Part shown: positions 46,097 to 52,621 of the stretch, piece by piece
How positions within the stretch are numbered: position 1 is the first letter of the stretch
Layout of the letters: each line of letters begins with the position of its first letter
Assembly (NCBI GenBank): GCA_026391315.1
Contig: JAPLDT010000042.1
Span: forward strand, 50,810-114,809
From: Bacteroidia bacterium
GTDB lineage: Bacteria > Bacteroidota > Bacteroidia > Bacteroidales > Prolixibacteraceae
Direction: 5' to 3'
DNA: 64,000 nt
Program-made: the position numbers and the translations under genes
Notes under the pieces: model-generated
Seen by the model: the letters and a program-made list of their open reading frames with translations, nothing else
Databases searched by the model: none
Told to the model about the DNA's origin: nothing

Positions 46097-46212
46097 TCAA
46101 CAATGGCGTTTTTGTATTGACTCCGTGTAAAAACATCTACCCAATCGACAATTGTAAAGGTCAGAAAATAAGTGGCATACTGATCCTTGATAAAATAATT
46201 CTCTGATGACAT
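46039..46212 (-). pseudogene. Truncated REP-associated tyrosine transposase (RAYT) fragment
   Basis: The 57-codon frame from the ATG at 46212 reads MSSENYFIKDQYATYFLTFT then IVDWVDVFTRSQYKNAIVDS. This matches the N-terminus of Bacteroidota REP-associated Y1 transposases (Y..YF.TFT..DW.DVFTR). After about residue 38 the frame enters the 111-bp repeat copy 1 and stops. The HUH metal motif and catalytic tyrosine that follow in intact proteins (about 180 residues) are absent, so it cannot transpose. It lies exactly between the two direct repeats, as expected for a decayed REP-RAYT-REP unit. Confidence 0.75.
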
Positions 46213-46253
46213 AATTGATTTAGCAGTTAAATCGTTAGAGAGCACGAATCCTC

Positions 46254-46364
46254 CTCGTTTGCAACGAGGGGTAAATTGTCATGAGTTTGTAACTCGGTAT
46301 CAAACAGCTAATTTCACATTAACAAGTCCTTTGATCACAGCATAATCGTTGGAAACGATAAACC
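46254..46364. repeat. 111-bp REP-containing repeat, copy 2
   Basis: Direct copy of 45986-46096 with scattered changes, starting CTCGTTTGCAACGAGGGG and running to AACGATAAACCA. A further palindrome CCCCTCGTTGCAAACGAGGG (46370-46389) follows directly, so three REP palindromes surround the transposase remnant. Confidence 0.75.
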
Positions 46365-46397
46365 ATGGCCCCCTCGTTGCAAACGAGGGGGAGGGGC

Positions 46398-47336
46398 TTA
46401 CCAGTTCAGCAACCCTATCCCGATGGTAATCGGATCCATCACCGGACCGCGACCATCTTTGAAGAAAGGTGTAAAGTAGTAAGTGCCGTAAATATTGAAT
46501 CCCTTGTAGCCTAACCTTACGGTAGAACCGCCCCTGAAAGGGTTGATGTTGAAGTCGCTGTGATCCCTGTTTTTGGTGCCGTTGATCTCTACTTTGGTGT
46601 GCGATCCCATTTTTAGACCGCCAATAACTCCCATTGAAATCCACAGGCCGGAGCCGTTTGGTACATGAAATTCGAGCAAGAGCGGAACAGTCAGGTATCC
46701 TGTCGATAATTTTGATTTCTGGAGATTTGGGTCACCGATGGGAATGGGCACGATATATCCATCTACATTTCTGATAGTGAAACCATTGCTGAAGCGGTAG
46801 TCGTTAAAATTTAACCCCAAACCGGTTACCAGGCCAATGTCCCTGTGATTTTTTTGAAGTCCGATGCCGTATTTTAATAGATTGATGTTTACTTCCAACG
46901 ATTTGTTGTGGTTGATGTCCATGTAGTTGGAGCCGTGATAAGAGGAAAAGCCAGGGATGGTATAACCGGCATAATCAACATTTGCAAAAGTATTGACTCC
47001 CATCTCAAGATAAGACCAGTGTCCTTTGAATTTGGGCGAATGGCCTGTCCATTTTTTGAAACCCTGGTCATCCAGTTGGTCAAAGTCAACTTTGGCGCCA
47101 TGTTTTCCATCGGTGACCACCATCGTCTTGCGACCAACGCGGATTTTTACCGAGTCATTCATTCCTTCGGTAATTTTGACGGTGCTATCGCCAATTTTCA
47201 CATCGGTCTTGGATCCGTTTTCTATGACGGTCACCATGTTTTTGCCAAGTACATTGACCCGAACAGTGTCCTGCGCCCCCCGGGAATTCACCCCGAATGC
47301 CAGGGCTAGAATGAGTAATAGAGAAATTGTTTTCAT
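46398..47336 (-). CDS. Outer-membrane beta-barrel protein of the ECF sigma locus
   Basis: The 312-residue product has signal peptide MKTISLLLILALAFGVNSRG. A strand-rich periplasmic segment of about 80 residues follows (TVRVNVLGKNMVTVIENGSK and KIRVGRKTMVVTDGKHG). A barrel runs from about 105 with alternating aromatic strands (WSYLEMGVNTFANVDYAGY, IGLVTGLGLNFNDYRF, LWISMGVIGGLKMGS) and the final FFKDGRG...GIGLLNW ends in an aromatic residue. It lies downstream of the sigma and anti-sigma genes. Its long leader starts at an ECF-type promoter at 47722-47751 and carries a 9-bp tandem array. It is therefore a likely target of this sigma factor; function unknown. Confidence 0.78.
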   Translation of the reverse strand: MKTISLLLILALAFGVNSRGAQDTVRVNVLGKNMVTVIENGSKTDVKIGDSTVKITEGMNDSVKIRVGRKTMVVTDGKHGAKVDFDQLDDQGFKKWTGHSPKFKGHWSYLEMGVNTFANVDYAGYTIPGFSSYHGSNYMDINHNKSLEVNINLLKYGIGLQKNHRDIGLVTGLGLNFNDYRFSNGFTIRNVDGYIVPIPIGDPNLQKSKLSTGYLTVPLLLEFHVPNGSGLWISMGVIGGLKMGSHTKVEINGTKNRDHSDFNINPFRGGSTVRLGYKGFNIYGTYYFTPFFKDGRGPVMDPITIGIGLLNW

Positions 47337-47348
47337 AGAATTTTATAG

Positions 47349-47411
47349 TTTGAAATGTTTGAAATGTTTGAAATGTTTGAAATGTTTGAAATGTTTGAAA
47401 TGTTTGAAATT
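47349..47411. repeat. 9-bp tandem array (TTTGAAATG) x7 in the leader of the barrel gene
   Basis: Six exact TTTGAAATG units and a seventh ending in T run without a break to 12 bp from the barrel start codon. On the coding strand it reads CATTTCAAA. The unit also appears in the composite repeats at 33792 and 52550. Frames reading MFEMFEM across it are not genes. Confidence 0.85.
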
Positions 47412-47504
47412 ACGCTGTATCAATATTATTTCATTCCGTCCGAAAATATCAATAGGGTTTTCCCAAAATGCTACCGCGGACGGTTATTGTGGGGCTTTCA
47501 TTTA

Positions 47505-47570
47505 CCCGGGGTTCCGCTCCTTCGTCGCTTTACCCCGGGCTACAAATATGCCGTCCCGCACCTGCGGGAC
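47505..47570. repeat. Double-hairpin repeat (CCCGGGGT / GTCCCGCA)
   Basis: CCCGGGGT (47505-47512) pairs with ACCCCGGG (47532-47539), and GTCCCGCA-CC-TGCGGGAC forms a tight hairpin at 47553-47570. The pair lies in the leader or intergenic DNA of the barrel gene, next to a third copy of the trmB-type AT-rich repeat (47627-47662). Confidence 0.6.
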
Positions 47571-47721
47571 TGGATTTGCGTTGGCTCAACATGGTGGTCA
47601 GGAAATTTAGGATAGTGCGACTGCCAATTTTCACATTTTCACATTTTCCAATTTCCACATTGGTTCCGTCTCTCCGTCCCTCCGTCATTTTCCGTCTCTC
47701 CGTCTCTCCGTCATTTTCCCT

Positions 47722-47751
47722 TAGGACGAACACACCCTCCCAAAAGTTACA
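47722..47751 (-). promoter_or_regulatory. ECF-type promoter for the barrel gene
   Basis: On the minus strand TGTAAC (47746-47751) is followed after 17 bp by CGTCCTA (47722-47728). It shares TGTAACTTTTGG and CGTCyTA with the promoter in front of the sigma gene. It begins 2 bp after the anti-sigma stop. Confidence 0.6.
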
Positions 47752-47752
47752 G

Positions 47753-48778
47753 CTACCTGTTCACCGGGATCGAGAAAGCCAGCAATTGGGTGCTAAACGA
47801 GATGGTTTTCAGGCGACCGTCGCTCCCTTTTCTACCTGTCAGGCGTTTCCCGGGTAACCTGGAGAAGAGGTGCAGTCCGGCTATGGTAAACTCCTCGCGG
47901 GTAATAAACTCAGTGGGATCGTTGGTTTTCAACTCCTGATACTTGTCTTTGAGGAATTCTGACAGAGGCATTTCCGTGGACGCTGCGTACAAGGCTTTTT
48001 GTTCCAAAATGGTTATAAGGTCGACAAACGTCGGTGGGGGTGGCTCAAGTGTGCCGGATCTCGGTTCCATCTTTTGAATGGTTTCAGCATACCGGGGTTC
48101 CAGAGTGCCCAAATCTTCAACCTTCACATCTTGCTTTTTCAATACCGGCTTTGCAGTTTCCTGCACTTTCTTTTGCTTTTTTCCCGGCACTGCAGGGAGG
48201 GATTTGTTTCCGGATGCTTCTGACTCCGGTACTTTGTCGCGCCTCTTTGGGAGCGTTGTTTCTGCAGTTTGAAGCGATGCAGGTTGGTTCTTTCTTAATA
48301 CAGGGGAAAAGATGAGAAGTGCCAGCAAGGCGATAGCCGCGACAGCCGCCGCCTGCGTCCACCCCGACATCCATATCGTCTTTTTCATCAGGCGGTTCTT
48401 TCCCGGAAAGGTTATCTTCTTGTCGGGGACAAGCCTGCACTGTTCAAATTCTTTCACCAATTTCTGCCTTTCTGGATTTTTGTCAACCCAGTTTCGGAAT
48501 TGACTCAACTCTTCATCGCTCATTTCGCCTTCCATGGCAGCGATGGCAGATTGCTCAAAATGAACCGGATCATCGTACACCTCTTTTTTGAGGAGATTTT
48601 TGCCGGGATAAACCAGGTCTGAATCTGCCTTTAAGAATGGCGAAAATTCTTCCGTTTCATCGGCCAGATCAGGGTGTCCAATTTTAAAGAGGCGCACCAT
48701 CTCCATTTGCTCCGGATCGAGATTTCCCTCGAGATAATCAAGGAACCAGCTTTCGTAGTTGTCTCTGGTGATTTTCAT
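47753..48778 (-). CDS. Membrane anti-sigma factor-like protein
   Basis: This 341-residue protein has a cytosolic N-terminal half of about 135 residues (MKITRDNYESWFLDYLEGNL, repeated EEL..FR-type helices), a single membrane segment at about 138-160 (WTQAAAVAAIALLALLIFSP), and a Pro/Lys-rich periplasmic tail. The order fits anti-sigma factors that hold an ECF sigma factor at the membrane, though no zinc-finger His-Cys-Cys motif is seen. It starts 31 bp after the sigma gene stop. The repeat FPGKNRLMKK / YPGKNLLKKE suggests a duplicated N-terminal module. The signal it senses is unknown. Confidence 0.8.
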   Translation of the reverse strand: MKITRDNYESWFLDYLEGNLDPEQMEMVRLFKIGHPDLADETEEFSPFLKADSDLVYPGKNLLKKEVYDDPVHFEQSAIAAMEGEMSDEELSQFRNWVDKNPERQKLVKEFEQCRLVPDKKITFPGKNRLMKKTIWMSGWTQAAAVAAIALLALLIFSPVLRKNQPASLQTAETTLPKRRDKVPESEASGNKSLPAVPGKKQKKVQETAKPVLKKQDVKVEDLGTLEPRYAETIQKMEPRSGTLEPPPPTFVDLITILEQKALYAASTEMPLSEFLKDKYQELKTNDPTEFITREEFTIAGLHLFSRLPGKRLTGRKGSDGRLKTISFSTQLLAFSIPVNR

Positions 48779-48809
48779 CCCAATTTTGTGTTATGTAAAA
48801 GCGTTCGTT

Positions 48810-49295
48810 TCATAGGAGTGCGTCAATGGTACCGATATAATCTTTCAGAAAAATCCTGGCACGGTAGATGTAAACTTTAACCTGAGCCTCGGAGAGCCCG
48901 GTGATTTCACCGATCTCCCGGTAGGAGTAACCTTCGTAATCGCGCAGAAGGAGAACAGATTTCTGCACTTCGGTCAGTCTGTCAATTGCCTGGTGCATCA
49001 ACTCCTGCAGGTCGCTGTAGCCTTGCTCTTCTGCCCTGTCCGGCAGTTTTTTTGATTCAACCAACGTCTCGTTTTTCCGTTTCCGGATGTTGTCGACCAT
49101 GGTGTGATGCGCGGTTGTAAAGAGCCACGACTTCACTTTGAGCGGATCGACCTGATCCCTGTGTATCCAAAGCTTTTCATAACAATCCTGTACAATGTCC
49201 TGTGCAGACATGGCGTGCCCCAAATTCTTCAGGGTATAGCGGTACAATGCATCCGCCCAGTCGTCAACAGCCCGGTTGTATTCGGCAATAGTCAT
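48810..49295 (-). CDS. ECF-family RNA polymerase sigma factor
   Basis: This 161-residue sigma-70 family protein has region 2 (LYRYTLKNLGHAMSAQDIVQ, then DCYEKLWIHRDQ for DNA melting and core binding) and region 4 (AIDRLTEVQKSVLLLRDYEG, YSYREIGEITGLSEAQVKVY for -35 recognition). Region 1 and 3 are absent, as in ECF factors. It is followed by a membrane anti-sigma gene and a barrel gene. A TGTAAC-N16-CGTCTTA promoter lies 24-52 bp upstream. The same elements before the barrel gene suggest that it drives its own expression. It is divergent from an S41 protease gene. Confidence 0.93.
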   Translation of the reverse strand: MTIAEYNRAVDDWADALYRYTLKNLGHAMSAQDIVQDCYEKLWIHRDQVDPLKVKSWLFTTAHHTMVDNIRKRKNETLVESKKLPDRAEEQGYSDLQELMHQAIDRLTEVQKSVLLLRDYEGYSYREIGEITGLSEAQVKVYIYRARIFLKDYIGTIDALL

Positions 49296-49318
49296 TGTCA
49301 GGTTATCCTTTTTGCGAA

Positions 49319-49347
49319 TAAGACGATTAAGTTAGCCAAAAGTTACA
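49319..49347 (-). promoter_or_regulatory. ECF-type promoter of the sigma gene (probable autoregulation)
   Basis: On the minus strand TGTAAC (49342-49347), spacer of 16 bp, then CGTCTTA (49319-49325), ending 23 bp before the sigma ATG. The GTAAC / CGTC pairing is the form of ECF promoters, and the same pair precedes the barrel gene at 47722-47751. Confidence 0.65.
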
Positions 49348-49446
49348 GCGGCACGAAATTTGTAGTAAAAAGAGTTAAATATCCTGAAATTGCCTTAACG
49401 GGGATTAAAATTTTCGTCAACAGCAGCGGCTGTTTCTTTAATATCG

Positions 49447-49454
49447 TATTTTTG
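49447..49454 (+). promoter_or_regulatory. Bacteroidota -7 box TATTTTTG for the S41 protease gene
   Basis: TATTTTTG fits TAnnTTTG and lies 21 bp before the ATG at 49476. It supports that start over the far-upstream in-frame ATG at 49104, which overlaps the sigma gene antisense. Confidence 0.5.
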
Positions 49455-49475
49455 TCGCATAAGTTAAAACAGAGA

Positions 49476-50975
49476 ATGATGAAGACAGTTAAAATAGGTA
49501 GGTTAATGCTTTGGTCTATTATAGTATTGGCTACATTATCACAATGCAGAAAAGAGGCAGTTGTGCCTACACCGGTCGATCCAGTAGTGCAAGAAGTAAA
49601 GAACTTTGTATGGTCAGGCATGCACGATTACTATTTATGGAACCTTCAAGTTCCGAATCTGACCAATACCAATTACCAGATGCTGACGACTTCCAGCGCC
49701 AATTACCAGCGGAACAAGGACAGTTTGAATGCCTATCTGGATAAGTTTACGGATCCCACTAAGCTTTTCAACGATTTGTTGTACCAGTACAAGGTTGTTG
49801 ACAAGTGGTCTTTTATCGAGAAGGATTATACCATTATTGACAACTGGATTGCCGGCATCTCCAAGACAATGGGTTACGATTTCCAGCTATATTACCTGAA
49901 CAGTACTTCAACCGATATTATCGGGGTTGTGCGTTATGTGCTGAAAGGTTCTCCGGCAGATCTTGCCGGTGTGCAACGGGGAGACATTTTCGCAAAGGTT
50001 GACGGTGTCCAGTTGACGGACGCTAACTATACGGCCAACTTGATTAACAAGGAATCCTTTACACTCACCTTTGCCAAGGTTGTCAGTGGCATTATTACAC
50101 CCACCGGTAAAACGGCATCCATGACAGCGGTTCAATTACAGGAGGATCCGGTATTTCTGAGTAAAGTGATAGATGTCAACGGAAGCAAAGTGGGTTATCT
50201 GGTATACAATGGCTTTACCTCAGATTTTGACCTGGAACTGAACAGTGCTTTTCAGCAATTCAAAACAGCAGGCGTTTCCATGCTTATTCTTGATCTTCGT
50301 TACAATGGCGGAGGTTCAGTTCAGACTGCCATCTACCTGGCCAGCATGATTTACACCACCAATACCGCAACATTGTTTACCAAGAGTGTTTACAACGGGA
50401 TCTTGACGCCATACATCACAACCACCTACGGAGCCAGCTATTTTAACAGCAATTTCACCGATAAAATCAACACAACGGCCATCAATGCCTTGAACCTGAA
50501 AGATATCTACTTCATTGTTTCGGGCGAGACCGCCTCGGCCAGTGAACTGCTGATCAATGGTCTTAAACCTTACATGAATGTCAAATCCATCGGTACCAAT
50601 ACTTACGGGAAATATGTTGCTTCTTTGACGCTAAAGGATTATGATGCAAACAACAACCTGGTTACTACCCACAAATATGCCATGCAGCCAATTGTGGCCA
50701 AATATGCCAATTCATTGGGTGTATCTGATTTCGTAACCGGTTTGACACCCGATATTACCCTTAAAGAGGATATTGGCAACATGCTTCAGTTAGGCGATGA
50801 AAATGAGACGCTCTTAAAAGCAGCGCTGGACAACATCAAGGGATTAAAATCGCTGAGTCTTACACCTCCAAGTAGTCTGGCCAATTCAAGGTCGCTCATT
50901 GCGAGAAAGGATTTGGTACAGTTCTCCAGAGACATGTATGTTGATCCACAAAAATTGGTAAAACGGAACAGATAA
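49476..50975 (+). CDS. S41-family peptidase lipoprotein with PDZ domain
   Basis: The 499-residue product starts MMKTVKIGRLMLWSIIVLAT and has a lipobox ending LSQC, so it is a lipoprotein. An N-terminal helical domain is followed by a PDZ domain (VVRYVLKGSPADLAGVQRGD). The S41 core has ILDLRYNGGGSVQTAIYLAS and the catalytic serine in SGETASASELLINGL with a TYGKYVASL strand carrying the Lys. It should degrade or process periplasmic proteins. It differs from the second S41 enzyme of the window (52622) in lipid anchor and C-terminal. It is divergent from the sigma gene, so control by envelope stress is possible. Confidence 0.92.
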   Translation: MMKTVKIGRLMLWSIIVLATLSQCRKEAVVPTPVDPVVQEVKNFVWSGMHDYYLWNLQVPNLTNTNYQMLTTSSANYQRNKDSLNAYLDKFTDPTKLFNDLLYQYKVVDKWSFIEKDYTIIDNWIAGISKTMGYDFQLYYLNSTSTDIIGVVRYVLKGSPADLAGVQRGDIFAKVDGVQLTDANYTANLINKESFTLTFAKVVSGIITPTGKTASMTAVQLQEDPVFLSKVIDVNGSKVGYLVYNGFTSDFDLELNSAFQQFKTAGVSMLILDLRYNGGGSVQTAIYLASMIYTTNTATLFTKSVYNGILTPYITTTYGASYFNSNFTDKINTTAINALNLKDIYFIVSGETASASELLINGLKPYMNVKSIGTNTYGKYVASLTLKDYDANNNLVTTHKYAMQPIVAKYANSLGVSDFVTGLTPDITLKEDIGNMLQLGDENETLLKAALDNIKGLKSLSLTPPSSLANSRSLIARKDLVQFSRDMYVDPQKLVKRNR

Positions 50976-51078
50976 GAATCATATTTAGTTATGAGTTATG
51001 AGTGATAGCAAGTGCAACACTTCACTATTGAAGCAAACAATGCACGATTATTTGTATTTTTGAAAAAAAAATTGAATT

Positions 51079-51339
51079 ATGAACACGCAACCCATTACTA
51101 TAGATCTTCCTTCTGATATTCTTCTTGCATTGAACGAAACAGAAGCCGAGCTAAAACAAGGAATAAAGACTTCGTTGGCTATGAGATTATATAGATTGCA
51201 AAAACTTACAATTGGAAAAGCAGCTCAATTATCAGGACTTTCAAGATTTGAATTTGAAACATTGCTCTCTGAGAATGAGATACCGATTTCAAATCTTACA
51301 ATAGACGATGTAATTGATGATAGCTTAAAGCTTAAATAG
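51079..51339 (+). CDS. UPF0175-family antitoxin
   Basis: This 86-residue protein starts with ITIDLPSDILLALNETEAEL and contains ELKQGIKTSLAMRLYRLQKL and LTIGKAAQLSGLSRFEFETL, the UPF0175 pattern with a predicted helix-turn-helix. In this phylum such proteins pair with DUF3368 PIN-like toxins, and that partner follows after 1 bp. It would bind the toxin and the operon promoter. The codons are AT-rich relative to neighbouring genes, as is common for mobile toxin-antitoxin loci. Confidence 0.85.
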   Translation: MNTQPITIDLPSDILLALNETEAELKQGIKTSLAMRLYRLQKLTIGKAAQLSGLSRFEFETLLSENEIPISNLTIDDVIDDSLKLK

Positions 51340-51340
51340 A

Positions 51341-51841
51341 ATGAAAAATGGACTTGTAATCGCAGATTCAGGCCCAATATTTTCATTGGCACTTATTGAT
51401 AAACTTGATATTTTATATGGACTATTTGATAATATAAGGATTCCCCAGGCAGTCTGGAAGGAAATAACATACGATGAAACAAAACAGGATTACCTGAAGC
51501 TCTATAACTTTTTCAAGGACAAGACTTGTCAAATATCAGGATTAAATGAATTGACCTTTGTGATGGATTTTGGAGAATCTGAATCGTTAATCCTGTACAA
51601 AGAGTTACAAGCTGATTTTCTGCTGATTGACGATAAAAAGGCAAGAAAAATAGCTGAGAACTTAGATATTAATTGTATTGGGTTAATTGGTCTGCTTTCG
51701 ATTGCGAAAGATAAAGGATTGATTGGAAAGTTAAGACCAATTTTTGAAACATTCTTGCAAAACAAGCGTTTTTATTCAGTCGACCTGCTAAATGCTATAT
51801 TGATGGCTAAAGGAGAAGAAATAATAAGCTACAAAACATAA
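51341..51841 (+). CDS. DUF3368 PIN-domain-like toxin
   Basis: This 166-residue PIN-fold protein has acidic active-site residues in VIADSGPIFSLALI, the YDETKQDYLKLYN region, FGESESLILYKELQADFLLI and DDKKARKIAENLDINCIGL. These Asp/Glu positions would bind metal for RNA cleavage. Its order after the UPF0175 gene, separated by a single base, marks a type II module. The target RNA is unknown. It is one of two toxin-antitoxin loci here, the other being HigB-like at the left end. Confidence 0.85.
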   Translation: MKNGLVIADSGPIFSLALIDKLDILYGLFDNIRIPQAVWKEITYDETKQDYLKLYNFFKDKTCQISGLNELTFVMDFGESESLILYKELQADFLLIDDKKARKIAENLDINCIGLIGLLSIAKDKGLIGKLRPIFETFLQNKRFYSVDLLNAILMAKGEEIISYKT

Positions 51842-52000
51842 CAAACTGTCAGATTCCCTGTTCATTTAATTCCCAAAGATGATGTTTGGATTTCAAGTGT
51901 TTCATTTACAGAAAGTAACAGCATATATGCAGTTCATCACTCATCACTTATAACTCATAACTGGTCTCAACTGCTTAATAAACGAATAAATGATCTTGGA

Positions 52001-52429
52001 ATGACCGATAAACAATTGAAGCTCGATGAGCGTTACCTTCGGATGGCGGCTGTCTGGGCCGAAAATTCCTATTGCATACGTAGGCAGGTAGGCGCCCTTC
52101 TGATAAAAAATAAAATGATCATCTCGGATGGGTACAATGGTACACCATCAGGATTTGAAAACATATGTGAAGACGAAAACAACAAGACGAAGCCTTATGT
52201 GCTTCATGCGGAGGCTAATGCCATTACAAAAGTCGCCAAATCGCACAACAGCAGCGATGGGGCAACACTCTACGTTACCTCTTCTCCCTGCATCGAGTGT
52301 GCCAAATTGATTATCCAGGCCGGAATTGTAAGGGTCGTCTTTTCGGAAAATTACCACCTGAACGATGGGATCGAGCTGCTGGAACGGGCGAAGATTGAGG
52401 TGGTGCAGATTGCAATGTCTCAAATGTAG
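52001..52429 (+). CDS. Deoxycytidylate (dCMP) deaminase family protein
   Basis: This 142-residue zinc deaminase has HAEANAI (zinc His and catalytic Glu) and SSPCIECAKLI (two zinc Cys), plus RQVGALLIKNKMIISDGYNG and the TPSGFENICED insert that are typical of ComEB/dCMP deaminases. It forms dUMP from dCMP for thymidylate synthesis. The next gene is an S41 protease after a 192-bp gap holding a composite repeat. The gene has an ATG start but the 159-bp upstream gap contains no clear promoter box. Confidence 0.93.
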   Translation: MTDKQLKLDERYLRMAAVWAENSYCIRRQVGALLIKNKMIISDGYNGTPSGFENICEDENNKTKPYVLHAEANAITKVAKSHNSSDGATLYVTSSPCIECAKLIIQAGIVRVVFSENYHLNDGIELLERAKIEVVQIAMSQM

Positions 52430-52484
52430 TTTAAAAAGTTTGAAGGGTTTAAAATTTGTTTGAAGGGTTAACATTTCAAACATC

Positions 52485-52550
52485 ACCCTTCGACTTCGCT
52501 CAGGGACCGGTAACTTTTCAAACATTTCAAACAACATAAACATTTCAAAC
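52485..52550. repeat. 66-bp composite dispersed repeat (minus orientation)
   Basis: Reverse complement of 33792-33857 with four mismatches. It begins ACCCTTCGACTTCGCTCAGG, a REP-like unit, and ends in ACATTTCAAAC units. It lies after the dCMP deaminase stop. Confidence 0.8.
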
Positions 52551-52621
52551 CTGATTATAGTGCTTAAATAAATAAAGTGAACATTTCAAGATTAAATTAA
52601 AAATAGCATTCAATTCGTTAA

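Noticed and set aside
46371..46390. tRNA or small RNA hairpin
   Set aside because: It is one of three REP palindromes around the transposase remnant; no tRNA arms or T-loop consensus are present here or elsewhere in the window.
47349..47411. CRISPR-like array
   Set aside because: Units are 9 bp with no spacers and no cas genes are present; it is a simple tandem repeat.
47355..47615. Frame reading MFEMFEM repeats
   Set aside because: It is produced by the 9-bp tandem array and hairpin repeats upstream of the barrel gene, not a protein.
49104..49475. Upstream extension of the S41 lipoprotein frame
   Set aside because: It overlaps the sigma gene antisense, and the lipoprotein signal and -7 box fix the start at 49476.
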